A stretch of 64,000 nucleotides of DNA, taken from NCBI GenBank assembly GCA_030789695.1, contig CM061141.1, positions 328,151,938 to 328,215,937 of the forward strand. The letters are read 5' to 3'. Every line of letters begins with the position of its first letter. The first letter of the stretch is position 1. This DNA is from Scilla litardierei (Eukaryota > Streptophyta > Magnoliopsida > Asparagales > Asparagaceae). The notes under the pieces are model-generated. The model saw only the letters and a list, made by a program, of their open reading frames with translations, made no database searches and had not been told where the DNA came from. A program made the position numbers and the translations under genes. Shown one piece after another: positions 10,437-21,293 of the stretch.

Positions 10437-12686
10437 ATGTCTGCCAACGACAACAAGACCGTGCGTCCACCTTCCAACTATGACACCTTGAGGAACCGTG
10501 AAGGAGCATCTTCGGTGATGGAGGGACATTCCTCTACGAGGCCTCCATTTTTCAACGGTACCAACTACGGGTACTGGAAATGTAGGATGGAAACCTTCCT
10601 CTGAAGTGCATCTTTATGGAGGACTACAATGAAGGAGTACATCGAGCCCGAAGAAGAAGACTTCGAGAAATGGACAACCGCGGAGGTCGCCGCGGAGGTA
10701 AGCAATGCCAAGGCAATGAACGCCTTGCAATGCGCATTGGAGCCCGAGGACTTCAATAAGATATGCACATGTAAGAGTGCATATCAAATTTGGAACTCCC
10801 TCCTCATACTTCATGAAGGGACGAGTCGGGTAAGAGACTCTAAACTCGTAGTTGTAAACAAAGACTACGAAATGTTTCATATGCAACAGGGCGAGAAGAT
10901 GAAGGAGTATTACGCTCGCTTCGTCGACATCATAAACGAGTTAGAGGCTCTTGGCAAATCCTACACCCAAAAGGAGAAGTGTTCGAAGCTTATCGAAGGA
11001 CTTCCTTCTTCTTGGGAAAAGCGTACCTTCGCCATCGAGGAAGGTAATGACATGAATAAGTACACCGTAGTTCAACTAATGGGTACTTTAATGTCATACG
11101 AGGTACGCAAGGATAGCAAGCTCAAATTGCAGGAAAAGATGAAGTCCTACCTAAAGCAAGACGAGCCAAAGAAGAAGGCCATTGCTTTCAAGGCCGCTCC
11201 ATCCACATCCACATCAACCGATGATGAAGACTCGGAAAACGAGTTGGACTTGGAGTCCATGGCACTCATGGCCAAGAAGTTCAACCGTTTCTTCCGAAAA
11301 GGTAACTTCAAGAACAAAGCTAAATTTGGTTCTACTAACGCCTCTTCCTCTCCTTTATGTTTCAAGTGCAATAAGCCGGGACACATGAAAGCGGAGTGTC
11401 CCCTCAATAAGCACAAGGAGAAGTGGAAGGCGCCAAAGTATGACAAGTCCAAGAAGTACACGAAAGGAAACAAGAAGGGACTTGTCGGAGCTACCTTCAC
11501 CGACTCCGATGATTCTTCAAGCGGTGAGTCGGACGATGAGCACGTGGAGCAAGCGCACATGTGTTTCATGGCAAGAGAGGAGCACGATCAAGGATCCTCC
11601 TCTTCCGATGATAGTGATGAAGAAAGCGATGAGGTAACCATGGATGACCTTAGGAATGCTAACTCTCAATTATGGTCAAAATACACTAAATTAGTAAATA
11701 GATATACTAAGGTAAAAGATGAAATAGCTAGCATTCAAACATCGCCTAAGACTATCACCACCAACAACGACACCGTTGTTGAAGAGTTAAGAAATGAGAT
11801 TGTAAATCTCAAATCTAAACTTGAACATGTTAGCATTGAGGATGCGGAAGAACATAAGATAGCGGATTTAACTTCTCGAAACTCGACTTTGAGTATTGAG
11901 AACGAGAATCTTAAATCTCGTGTTTATGTGCTCACATCGCAAATATCCACTTTGGATATTTCTTTACGTTCTCTCAAAGAGAAATATGAGGACACATTGG
12001 GCCGAATCAACAAATTCAACAAGGGTAAGGGCCACTTGGATAATATCCTAAAAGACTTACTTCCGGCCAAACACCACATTGGCTTGGGGTATATGATGGG
12101 AAATTCATCCAAGTCGGTCACTACTTTTGTAAGGCCAACTTCCGAAGCCTCAACGAGTGGGAGCAAACACTCTATTGGTAGTTCATCTACCAATGGTGCT
12201 TCCACCTCGTCCACACCCTCTTTTGGAAAGAAACCCACTTTGGGTGGACCTCCAAAGAAGGGGCATGCCTACATGTACACCAATACCATGCCACGTAGGA
12301 ACACACGTCCTACTCCACCGGCTCACACATATGATGATTTTTATGCAACACATTCTCGGGCACGTGCACACAATGTGAGACACCCTCATGCACGTGTTCC
12401 CTCACATGCATATGTTCACCCATAACATCATATGAATAATTCTCATCGTGCACCATTCCATCATGTTCCTTATGCCTATCCACAACATGCATCACGTAGA
12501 AATCAACGTCGAATGCATGCACCCAATAGGATGAGGGCTCCCAAGATTTTCACAATTTGGAGCCCAAAGGACACAAGCATGGACGAAAAACAAATGTATA
12601 TGAATGCTTATTTTTCGGATGTTGTGCATAGTAGAAATTATGTGGGAAAGTCTAAGTCCAATTGGACTTGGCTTCCAAAGGTCTAA
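10437..12686 (+). pseudogene. gag: Sirevirus gag, interrupted by two in-frame stops
   Basis: The frame opens with ATG at 10437. It carries the usual Copia gag start (RPPFFNGTNYGYWK), a UBN2-type capsid region and a zinc knuckle CFKCNKPGHMKAEC (about 11359-11400). An acidic, Ser-rich stretch, a coiled-coil-like segment (about 11640-12000) and a His-rich tail follow. A TGA at 10602-10604 cuts the frame after about 55 codons. A TAA at 12423-12425 ends the main 598-codon frame, which reopens in the same frame to 12686. Gag would form the particle and bind RNA. As written it cannot be made in full from the first ATG, though a product could start at 10629. Confidence 0.85.
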
Positions 12687-12736
12687 TCTTTTGGACCCAA
12701 TGACCTTGGGTACCATGATATGAAATTCTCTATCTT

Positions 12737-15700
12737 TAGGTACTCAAGAAAAAGAAAAAGGAAAGGAGCAACAAATTTAAATTTGGCTCCAAGGGAAATT
12801 GGATACTCGATAGCGGGTGTTCAAAACACATGACGGGTGACGCTAGTTTGCTCTCCGGAGTGGTTCCCATAGCAAATGGAAACCGCGTCGTATTTGGAGG
12901 CAACGAGAGCGGAACCATCATAGGTGTTGGTAAAGTGGGTAACCCTTCTAAACCCCTAATTAGTGATGTTTATCTTGTTAGTGGTTTAAATCACAATCTT
13001 ATTTCAATAAGCCAACTTTGTGACAAAGGTTACAAAGTTAGCTTTGCGAAAGGATTGTGTCATATTTTAAGAAAAGATAATGATAAATTATTATTTTCCG
13101 GAACTCGTCATAAAGACATTTATATTTTGGATCTTCCTAAGTCTTACGAACAATGCCTCGTTGCCAACACAAGTGAACAACACTTATGGCATTGACGCTT
13201 TGGACATGTGAACTTTGGAACACTATATAAGCTTTCAAAATTAAATTCCATTAAAGGTTTTCCGAAGCTTGTTTTTGAAAAGAAAAGTTTTTGTGATTGT
13301 TGTCAACGTGGCAAGCTTCCTAAATCTTCATTTAAACCTAAGAAAAGCATTTCTACTAAACGGCCACTAGAGCTATTACATCTAGATTTATTTGGGCCAA
13401 CTAGAGTTGCTTCATTAGGAAATGCTAGATATGGACTTGTCATCGTAAATGACTATTCGAGATTTACATGGGTATTTTCATTATGTAATAAAAATGAAGC
13501 TTTTGAAAACTTCACAATTTTTGTTAAGAAAGTACAAAATCTCTTAGGAACCACCATTGTCACTATTCGTAGTGATCATGGAGGTGAATTTGAGAATGAG
13601 TCTTTTGAGACATTTTGTGATGAAGTTGGTATTACTCACACCTTCTCTTTCCCTCGTGCACCTCCTCAAAATGGTGTAGTTGAGAGAAAGAATAGGACGC
13701 TAGTGGAGTGTGCTCGCACTATGCTTGATGATAGCCAACTTGGCCATCAATTTTGGGCGGAAGCGGTACACACCGCTTGCTATGTGTTTAATAGAATACT
13801 TTTGAGGCCCGGCACTAAACAAACTTGTTATGAATTGTTGTTTGGTAGGTTGCCTCAAGTTAAACATTTTCGTGTTTTTGGTTCGAAATGTTTTATTAAG
13901 AACACGTATGGTAGTTTGGACAAATTCGATCCAAGATCCGATGAGGGGATTTTTGTTGGATATTCTTCGCGTAGCAAAGCCTACCGGATATTCAACAAAC
14001 GAACCTCAACGATCGAGGAGTCGCTTCATGTCTCATTTAATGAAGGATTTGTTCCAACTAGAATTTCAAATGATAATGACTCTATGGATGTTTTATGTGA
14101 TTCGTTTGATAATTCTAAGTCTAATAATTCTATTGATTCTATTGAGACTAACCCAACTAATGAAGTTGTTGAGAATGTTCCTAGTGATCAAGGTATTCCC
14201 AAACGGCTTCATACCGTTCGTGACCATCCTCATGAGCAAGTCATTGGCAATATCTATGATAGTGTCAAGACGAGATCGCAAGTGAACTACTTCGCTCATT
14301 GTGCCTTTGCCTCCTCGATAGAGCCAAAGAATATTAATGAAGCATGCGAAGATAGCGCTTGGATCTTAGCCATGGAGGAGGAGCTCATTCAATTCGAGAG
14401 AAATGAAGTTTGGGAGCTTGTTCCATTGCCATCGAAGAACCACACCGTCATAGGGACAAAGTGGATCTTCAAGAACAAAACCGACGAAAACCAAGTCGTC
14501 GTCCGGAATAAAGCTCGGTTAGTTGCTCAAGGCTATCGACAAGAGGAAGGTATTGATTTCGAAGAATCCTTCGCTCCGGTAGCTAGATTAGAATCAATTA
14601 GATTATTATTGTCTTTTGCATGCCATAAGGATTTTAAATTATTTCAAATGGATGTTAAAAGTGCATTTTTAAACGGAGATGTTGTTGAGGAAGTTTACGT
14701 TTCTCAACCTCCGGGCTTCATAAATGAAAATTTTCCAAATCATGTTTTTAAACTAAAGAAAGCGCTTTACGGCTTAAGACAAGCTCCTCGAGCTTGGTAT
14801 GATCGCCTAAAGAATTTTCTTTTGGATTTAAATTTTAAAATGGGAGAAGCCGATTCTACACTTTTTGTTAAGCATGCGAATAATGATATAATTTTAGTTC
14901 AAATATATGTTGATGATATCATTTTCGGTGCTACTAACTTTGCTCTTTGCGAAGAGTTTTCTAATGTTATGAAGGAACAATTTGAGATGAGCCACATGGG
15001 TGAGCTCAAGTATTTCTTAGGTCTCCAAATTCGCCAAATGGACGATGCAATCTTCATCCACCAAACGAAGTATACGGTGGAGTTGCTAAAGCGATTTGGA
15101 ATGGAGAGTGCTTCCGGGAAAAAGACTCCAATGAGCACGACAACGCATCTTGATAAAGATACGGGCGGTAAAGATGTAGACATTCGTCTATATCGAGGTA
15201 TGATAGGTAGCTTACTTTATCTTACCGCAAGTAGGCCCGATATTATGTTCGCAGTATGCGTATGTGCTCGTTATCAATCTCAACCTAAGGAATCTCACTT
15301 AGTAGCGGTAAAGCGTATTTTTCGCTATCTAAGTTACACTTTAGATTTTGGATTACTTTATCCGAAATCTAGCACATATGAGTTAATCTCATATAGTGAT
15401 GCCGATTATGCGGGATGCAAATCCGACAGGAAAAGTACTAGTGGCACTTGCCATTTTATAGGAAATTCTCTTGTCTCTTGGTTTTCCAAGAAGCAAAATT
15501 CCGTATCACTTTCAACCACCGAGGCGGAATATATTGCCGTCGGTGCCGCGTGTGCTCAAGTTCTTTGGATGAGACACACACTTAAAGACTTTGGTATTAA
15601 TTGTGATACTTGCCCTATCATGGTTGACAACCAAAGTGCAATATGTCTTTCCAAGAACCCGGTACACCATTCCCGTTCGAAACACATAGATGTCCGACAC

Positions 15701-15856
15701 CACTTTTTAGATGATCATGTTGCTAAAAAGGACATCATTTTAGTGTACGTTGAAACCCAAAAGCAAATCGCCGATATTTTCACGAAACCCCTAAAGGAGG
15801 ACTCCTTTGTGCGGTTGCGTCGAGAATTGGGGATTATGGGTGAATCCGAGATATAG
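12737..15856 (+). pseudogene. pol: Sirevirus pol: protease, integrase, reverse transcriptase, RNase H; one in-frame stop
   Basis: The frame is shifted relative to gag. It holds the protease motif DSGCSKHMTG (about 12814), the GAG-pre-integrase region, and a TGA at 13193-13195 exactly where an Arg is usual in the LWHRRLGH-type motif. The integrase follows (HLDLFGP, then DHGGEF and [12 protein letters not shown]). Next come the reverse transcriptase ([19 protein letters not shown] near 14910) and RNase H with the terminal [13 protein letters not shown] motif, ending at 15856. The downstream 882 codons are uninterrupted. Family assignment is firm. The stop codon and the gag-pol shift make this copy unlikely to be autonomous. 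Confidence 0.9.
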
Positions 15857-16097
15857 GATTCATGTTTCATTCAATAATTTTGCATGCTATTATATCTGGC
15901 AATATCTCATTCATGCTAGAATTATTGGATTTTTCGGGAATTTATGTGATATCTTGATTTTTCGTTCGATTTGTGCGTAATCATCAAATTTCTGTTTTTC
16001 GATGTTTACTGGGGTAGTTTAAATGATTATTGAGAGTTTTGCGATATATCGTCCAAGTGTTTTGAGGAGAGAACTTGATTATCATTTTTTTGGACTT

Positions 16098-16492
16098 TGT
16101 TAGTCGGTATCAGTTCAACCACCAACCGACTAGATGTTCATCTAGTCGGTTAGTAGAAGAACTTACACCGACTAACTCAAGCTTATTGAGTTTTCTTTCC
16201 ATCTTAAACTCTTTAGTAGGTTCATGTTCAGTGACCGACCGACTAGATTGAGATCTAGTCGGTCAGTAAATGAACACAGACCGACTAAATCTTGTCAGTA
16301 AATCTTGGATTCAGCCACTGTTTGCAACTAGTCGGTTCAAGCTCATTGACCGACCGACTAGATCATGATCTAGTCGGTCAGTGCTTGAACTGTGACCGAC
16401 TAGTTGTGCCAGGGGCTGTTTGGTCATTTGCGAAATCGACCGACTTAAACTCAGTTTAGTCGATCGATTTTCATTCTAATCGATCGAAATCT
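16098..16492. repeat. Second inverted-repeat array, internal, between pol and the extra frame
   Basis: The LTR core motif recurs here outside the LTR. Pairs such as ACCGACTAGATG / CATCTAGTCGGT and GACCGACTAGATT / ATCTAGTCGGTC form at least three hairpins. A CGATCGAT-containing pair lies at about 16436-16492. The array ends just upstream of a leader rich in TAGGGTTT. Confidence 0.85.
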
Positions 16493-16753
16493 CTTCTCTC
16501 TCCGCTCAAAACCCCGACCTCCCTCGAGACCCTTCGTCTTCCGGCCACTTTCCGACCATTCCCGCCGTCGCCGTCCGCCGATCTTCGACCTAGGGTATCT
16601 CCTCTTCCTCCCTCTCCTATCTAGGGTTCGGTTTCAGCTCTAGGGTTAGGTTGTTCAGTTGATTTCATCTCCTAGGGTTTCAATTAGGGTTTTTCTAATT
16701 CCGATTTAGGGTTTCTTCACTTCCGTTTGATTGTGTCGTGTTGTGCCGAGATT

Positions 16754-18430
16754 ATGGCCCGAACACGTATCCCAATCACTCCGTCTAGCCCCTCGCCGAT
16801 GACCGTAGAACAAAACCATTCGGATCCCGAGCATCCAACCCCTCCGAAACGCCGTGCCAAGACCACTCTTCCTTCGTCGTCTTCGCCTCCTCTCAAGAAG
16901 AAGAGGACGGCAACATCTAAACCTAGAGGTCAACCGAAACCCAAACCCAAGCCTAAGCCAAAGGCCAAAATTCTTGCTTCTGCTTCTTCGTTCCATACTC
17001 CTACCGATTCCGATACGGAGTATAACCCCGAGACCGAGACTCATAGGGAACCCACTCCTCCTATTCATCCCGAGTCTAGCACCCATCCTCGTTCGTCTAC
17101 CCGTAAGCCTAAGGGAAAGGGTCCGATGCCGGTGGGCGGTGTCGATATTTCCTTATGTCGCGATGACCCTTTGTGTCTCGCGGCGTATAACCGTATTGAA
17201 CATTGCCCGCTGCTTTTGGAGCATTTCGTCCAGTTTAGCGACTTCATAGGGTTAGTTGATCTTCTGTCGTCGTCGGGTCTTCTCGATTACCTTCGATATG
17301 ACCCGAAGGCGAATCCTCACCCCTACCCTAGATTAGTGAAGCTTTTCTATGCAAATAGGATCCGGGGTCAGTACGATCAGACCCACTCTGTTGAGACGAC
17401 CGTTTTGGGGACTCCTATAGTCCTCACTGCGGAAATCTTAGGAGAGATTTTGGGTATCTCTTCGTCTGGCCTTCTTCCTTCTGATATCTCGGTAGATGAT
17501 ATTTCTTCTCTTGATCAGACTATCCTTTCAGAGATTTTCCATCAGATCCCTCCTGCCATGATTGGCGTGCCATCTAAATCATTCAAGCCAAATGCGTGGG
17601 TCCTAAATCTGATTCTGAAGTCGTGCTTGCTTCCCAAGTACGGCTCCTCATCTCTCCCGTCCCAGCCATTTTTGAAGCTTATCTATGCGATCTTCATGGG
17701 GAGCTCGATTAATTGGGCTCGAATTATACTCGATAAGATTGACTCTTTCGAGTGTATTCGAAAGTCCAATAAATCGGCTCATATCCCATTTCCATGCATG
17801 TTGACCCTCGTGTTTCGTCATTTTCGTGTCACGTTGCCTCGTGATGATGAGCGTCCCCTTGGTCCTCCCCTGAATGCGACGGCCGTCAAGAAATCTCTTG
17901 CGGCGCTTCGTCACGTTCAGAGGACGACACCTTCAGCGTCTGTCCCTGCCTCTGCCAGTGCCTCTGCTACTCCCGTTGCCACCCTGGATGAAGTCCTACG
18001 GATACTTCGTCGTCACGAGTCCCGCTTGGCTCGTACCGAGGAGGTAGTCTGCCGTATGGCTCGTCAGATGGGTGTTGAGCTTCCTCCTTCCGTGTCTGAG
18101 GATGAGGAGTTTGATGAGATGGCTGAGGAGGACATTGAGGAGCTCTGTCGTGCTTCGACTCGTGCCCCCGAGGGCACTGCTGCTGGTGCTTCCACTTCTG
18201 GTGATGCTGTTGCTGCTTCTTCTGCTGGTGCCCCCGAGAGCACACCTGTTGCCGCCACTCCTGTGGTGGATACTCCGACTGGTGCTCCCGAGGCCACTAC
18301 GGTTGCTGCTTCAGAGGTTGCCACTTCAGTCGTCTCTCCTGCTGATCTTCCGGACGTTCTTGCTGATCCAGTCACCTCCTCTGCTCCTGCTGAGCCCGCA
18401 GTTGCTTCTGGTCCTCCCGCTGCCTCTTGA
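16754..18430 (+). CDS. Sirevirus extra 3' open frame, 558 codons, function unknown
   Basis: This open frame follows pol by about 0.9 kb. The ATG at 16754 is chosen over one at 16727 because it gives the MARTRIPITPSSP start and follows the TAGGGTTT-rich leader. The N-terminal ~110 residues are Pro/Ser/Lys-rich and look like a basic, disordered, possibly nuclear segment. The middle (about residues 130-370) is folded-looking and hydrophobic-patterned. The last ~90 residues are an Ala/Thr/Pro/Ser low-complexity tail. No clear membrane anchor is visible, so the name env-like, used for this position in Sireviruses, is not supported by sequence. It has no stop codons although gag and pol do. Its tail is duplicated at 7269-7548. 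Confidence 0.6.
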   Translation: MARTRIPITPSSPSPMTVEQNHSDPEHPTPPKRRAKTTLPSSSSPPLKKKRTATSKPRGQPKPKPKPKPKAKILASASSFHTPTDSDTEYNPETETHREPTPPIHPESSTHPRSSTRKPKGKGPMPVGGVDISLCRDDPLCLAAYNRIEHCPLLLEHFVQFSDFIGLVDLLSSSGLLDYLRYDPKANPHPYPRLVKLFYANRIRGQYDQTHSVETTVLGTPIVLTAEILGEILGISSSGLLPSDISVDDISSLDQTILSEIFHQIPPAMIGVPSKSFKPNAWVLNLILKSCLLPKYGSSSLPSQPFLKLIYAIFMGSSINWARIILDKIDSFECIRKSNKSAHIPFPCMLTLVFRHFRVTLPRDDERPLGPPLNATAVKKSLAALRHVQRTTPSASVPASASASATPVATLDEVLRILRRHESRLARTEEVVCRMARQMGVELPPSVSEDEEFDEMAEEDIEELCRASTRAPEGTAAGASTSGDAVAASSAGAPESTPVAATPVVDTPTGAPEATTVAASEVATSVVSPADLPDVLADPVTSSAPAEPAVASGPPAAS

Positions 18431-19089
18431 GTTTCTCCGAGGCCTCTCCTGATACTCATTGGATGATATATCTAGCTGTGAGAGATGTTGGGTAGGATAG
18501 TGTGGGTGGCTATGTATTTTGGATCATTTTGATGTCTTTTTGATATTTGTGATGATGTATTTTGATATGTTTGATGATGATGTATTTTTTGTTGACACTC
18601 CGATATTTTGTCATGTGATGATGTATTTTTGTGCCCCGATCAGTCGATCGATGTTTTGTATATCGGTGATGTACTCTGCTTCATATTATATATATATATA
18701 TATATACATCGCAGTTGACATTTTATTATATTGTGCAATGTATAATTTTTATGTCTCTAATTTTTTTTTTCGTCGCTCGACGATATTCACTTGGTTTAAT
18801 AGAAATTTCTTCTATGAAAACATAGAATTGTTTTCCATGCACTAAATTAACCAAGAAATGTTGATATTGGATAGTATATTCCATAACTCAATTCGTTAAA
18901 TTGATTTCAGTTTTGATGATTTCGTTTTACGATTTTTCGACGTTGGTATCTTTGACACGCCTTGATAATATTCGTTTTTTTTCTCTTTGGTGTCACTTGA
19001 ACCTTCGTCGTATTCTACGACTCCCGTGCTTTTTAATTTGAGGCCATTGTTGTTGTCGTTGTTATCCTCCCGCTCTTTTTGCTTATGCC

Positions 19090-19418
19090 AAAGGGGGAGA
19101 GATATAATAATAACGATGTGCCAAATGAAAATTTAAAGCATTTCTCCAAGAATCTAACTTGATGTGTTAGATTCAGGGGGAGTTAAGATATATAAATGGA
19201 TTTTCATATCCGATATTTCAATAACCTTCATTTGGTATTTCAATAATCCAATAATCGATTCTCATTTAATATACTTCACTCGTCTGCTTGATGCGTATCA
19301 CTTTTGTTTAAATTGGAATTAACGTGTCATCAATGCAGGGGGAGTAAGTAAATTTCATTTGAATTATTATTTTTGATTATTATTTATGTAAGTTTGTCAT
19401 CACCAAAAAGGGGGAGAA
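19090..19418 (+). other. Multiple polypurine tracts before the 3' LTR
   Basis: Four G5-type purine tracts lie in a row: AAAGGGGGAGA near 19090, CAGGGGGAG near 19175, CAGGGGGAG near 19337 and AAAAAGGGGGAGAA at 19405-19418. The last adjoins the LTR and should prime plus-strand DNA. The same series is at 8204, 8289, 8450 and 8519. Serial tracts are a Sirevirus hallmark. Confidence 0.85.
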
Positions 19419-21293
19419 TGTTGGATATTGGACTCCCCGGATTTGGTTTTGGATGATGAACAAACATAAATAAAATATGAACTAACACTTTGTGAGCGCA
19501 GTTATGGAGATCGTCGCCAAATTCATATGAATATCAATAACGACGTCTCGAGACTTCTCAAAGCACGTGATCGTATGCCTAAAGCTTCGTTGAAGCTTAT
19601 GGACCTTTTTAGAAGTCATGAAGATTCGATCGAAGCTATTGAAGACGGTATCGTCAAGTTTATTTTATAGTCTTTAAGCTTCTTTCGTAGAATGTTAAGC
19701 CTTGAGTAGGTCTTACGTTTTAATTCTTCATAACGCTCATATCTTAGCTCTAGGATCTTAGTAGAAGTCCATACAATTCTTCCCGAAGCTTCGCGCTTCG
19801 ATTCGGGACTTCTTGTGCATGTTAGTTGGTTCAAGAAGAAGAACTGACCGACTAGATGGTGATCTAGTCGGTCAGCCAAGCTTCTTGGACCGACTAGTTT
19901 CTGTCAGTTAATTCTTAGCTCTTTACTGTTTACAGTTAGTCGGTCTAAGTTGACTCACCGACCGACTAGTTGATGAACTAGTCGGTCAGTGATGCTTCTG
20001 TGACCGACTAGTTGAGCTTTCCCTGAACATGCACATTTTCACTTGAGCTACTGTTTATCATTAGTCGGTCTGTGCTCATTGATCGACCGACTAGTTGATG
20101 AACTAGTCGGTCAACTTTCCTTCTTGGACCGACTAGTTTAGTTTACTGTACATGCCAAATTTTTCACCATACTTACTGTTTATTATTAGTCGGTCTATGT
20201 TCATTTGGTGACCGACTAGTTGATGAATTAGTCGGTCAACATTTGTTCTTGGACCGACTAAGTCTAATTCTTCTCAGACTTCAGTTTTATCTGTTAGTCG
20301 GTCCACGTTGAGTAACCGACCGACTAGTTGTGAAACTAGTCGGTCAGCTACTCTTCTTAGACCGACTAGTTCCTTAGTCTGTAATTTGATCTTTTCTCAG
20401 TTTACTCATTAGTCGGTTTACGTTCAGTGACCGACCGACTAGTTGATAAACTAGTCGGTCGGTGATTGTTCTTTGACCGACTAGTTGGGTTCAGAAAAGA
20501 GCCGTTGGAGCCCTAATTGAAACGTTTTTCTCTCTCTCTCTCTTCATTCCTATAAATACTTGTTGGGCTGCATTCATTGCTGCCAAGGCTGATATTAATG
20601 CAAGTTTAGAGATTCAAGAGAAATCAATCCAAGCTCATTCAAAGCTCATTCCCTCCATTCATTAATCTCTCCTAACTCTTACTTCCAAAGAGAGATTCAT
20701 TGAGTGTGAAGCCTTCCAAGCCAAGTGCTTGATTCTAGGTCACCAACATCCCCAAAGCTCTCCATCGCTGTTCTACATCTTGGAGCTAGGGTTTGGTGCC
20801 ACTTCTTCCTCAAAATCATCCTTGCCCTAATTCGTAAGCGATACTCAAGGCATAGGTATTTTGTTCGGTAAGAAGTTTCTTTATTTCATTTCATATTTGA
20901 TTTGTAAGATTCACTCTCGGTTGTGAGAGTGTGGTTGTGATCCCGGGTTGTGGGAGTCACAAATTACATTTTGTATGATTTGACTTGTGGAGGTTTTTCA
21001 CAAGTATTTCATAGTGGAAATCTTGAGTTAGGGTTTCTAACTCAAGTATCCGGAGGGGATCCGGGTGGTTGGGACGTAGGATCACCAGGAACAAGTCGGG
21101 GAGACTTGGGTGGATCCGAACCCAGTAACATCTCTTGTTAGCGTTGTTAATTTTGTGTTGTCATTTCAATTTAAGCTTCCGCAAATTGAATTGGTAGTTG
21201 TTTGCATTTTAATTTGGAATTATACTCCTTATTATTTTAAAGTACTATTCACCCCCCCTCTAGTACTTGTGCAGTAGCTTGTAGGGCATTACA
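19419..21293 (+). repeat. 3' LTR of the Sirevirus
   Basis: This 1875-bp repeat is almost identical to 8533-10409. It carries the inverted-repeat array (about 19845-20492) and a TATA box (20551-20558). The flank after the CA end is ATAGC, then Gypsy coding sequence on the opposite strand. Confidence 0.92.

Larger units (their letters stand above)
8533..21293 (+). mobile_element. Sirevirus-type Ty1/Copia LTR retrotransposon, near-complete, very young
   Basis: LTRs are 8533-10409 and 19419-21293 (TGTTGG...TTACA). The primer binding site is TGGTATCAGAGC at 10412-10423 and the main polypurine tract is at 19405-19418. Order: LTR, gag, protease, integrase, reverse transcriptase and RNase H, a further 558-codon frame, then LTR. 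Features known for the Sirevirus genus are all present: repeated polypurine tracts upstream of the 3' LTR, an inverted-repeat array in the LTR, a long gag with a CCHC knuckle, and an extra frame after pol. The LTRs differ by one substitution (near 10206 and 21087) and the length of a C run. It sits in antisense Gypsy DNA. No target duplication can be scored because the left neighbour is the shared-LTR partner. Confidence 0.9.

Noticed and set aside
16727..16753. Upstream ATG of the Sirevirus extra frame as the start
   Set aside because: It adds nine residues that look like leader sequence. The ATG at 16754 gives a better N-terminus.
21249..21293. C-terminal residues of the Gypsy polyprotein frame beyond LRRY
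   Set aside because: They are Sirevirus LTR sequence read antisense, not Gypsy.
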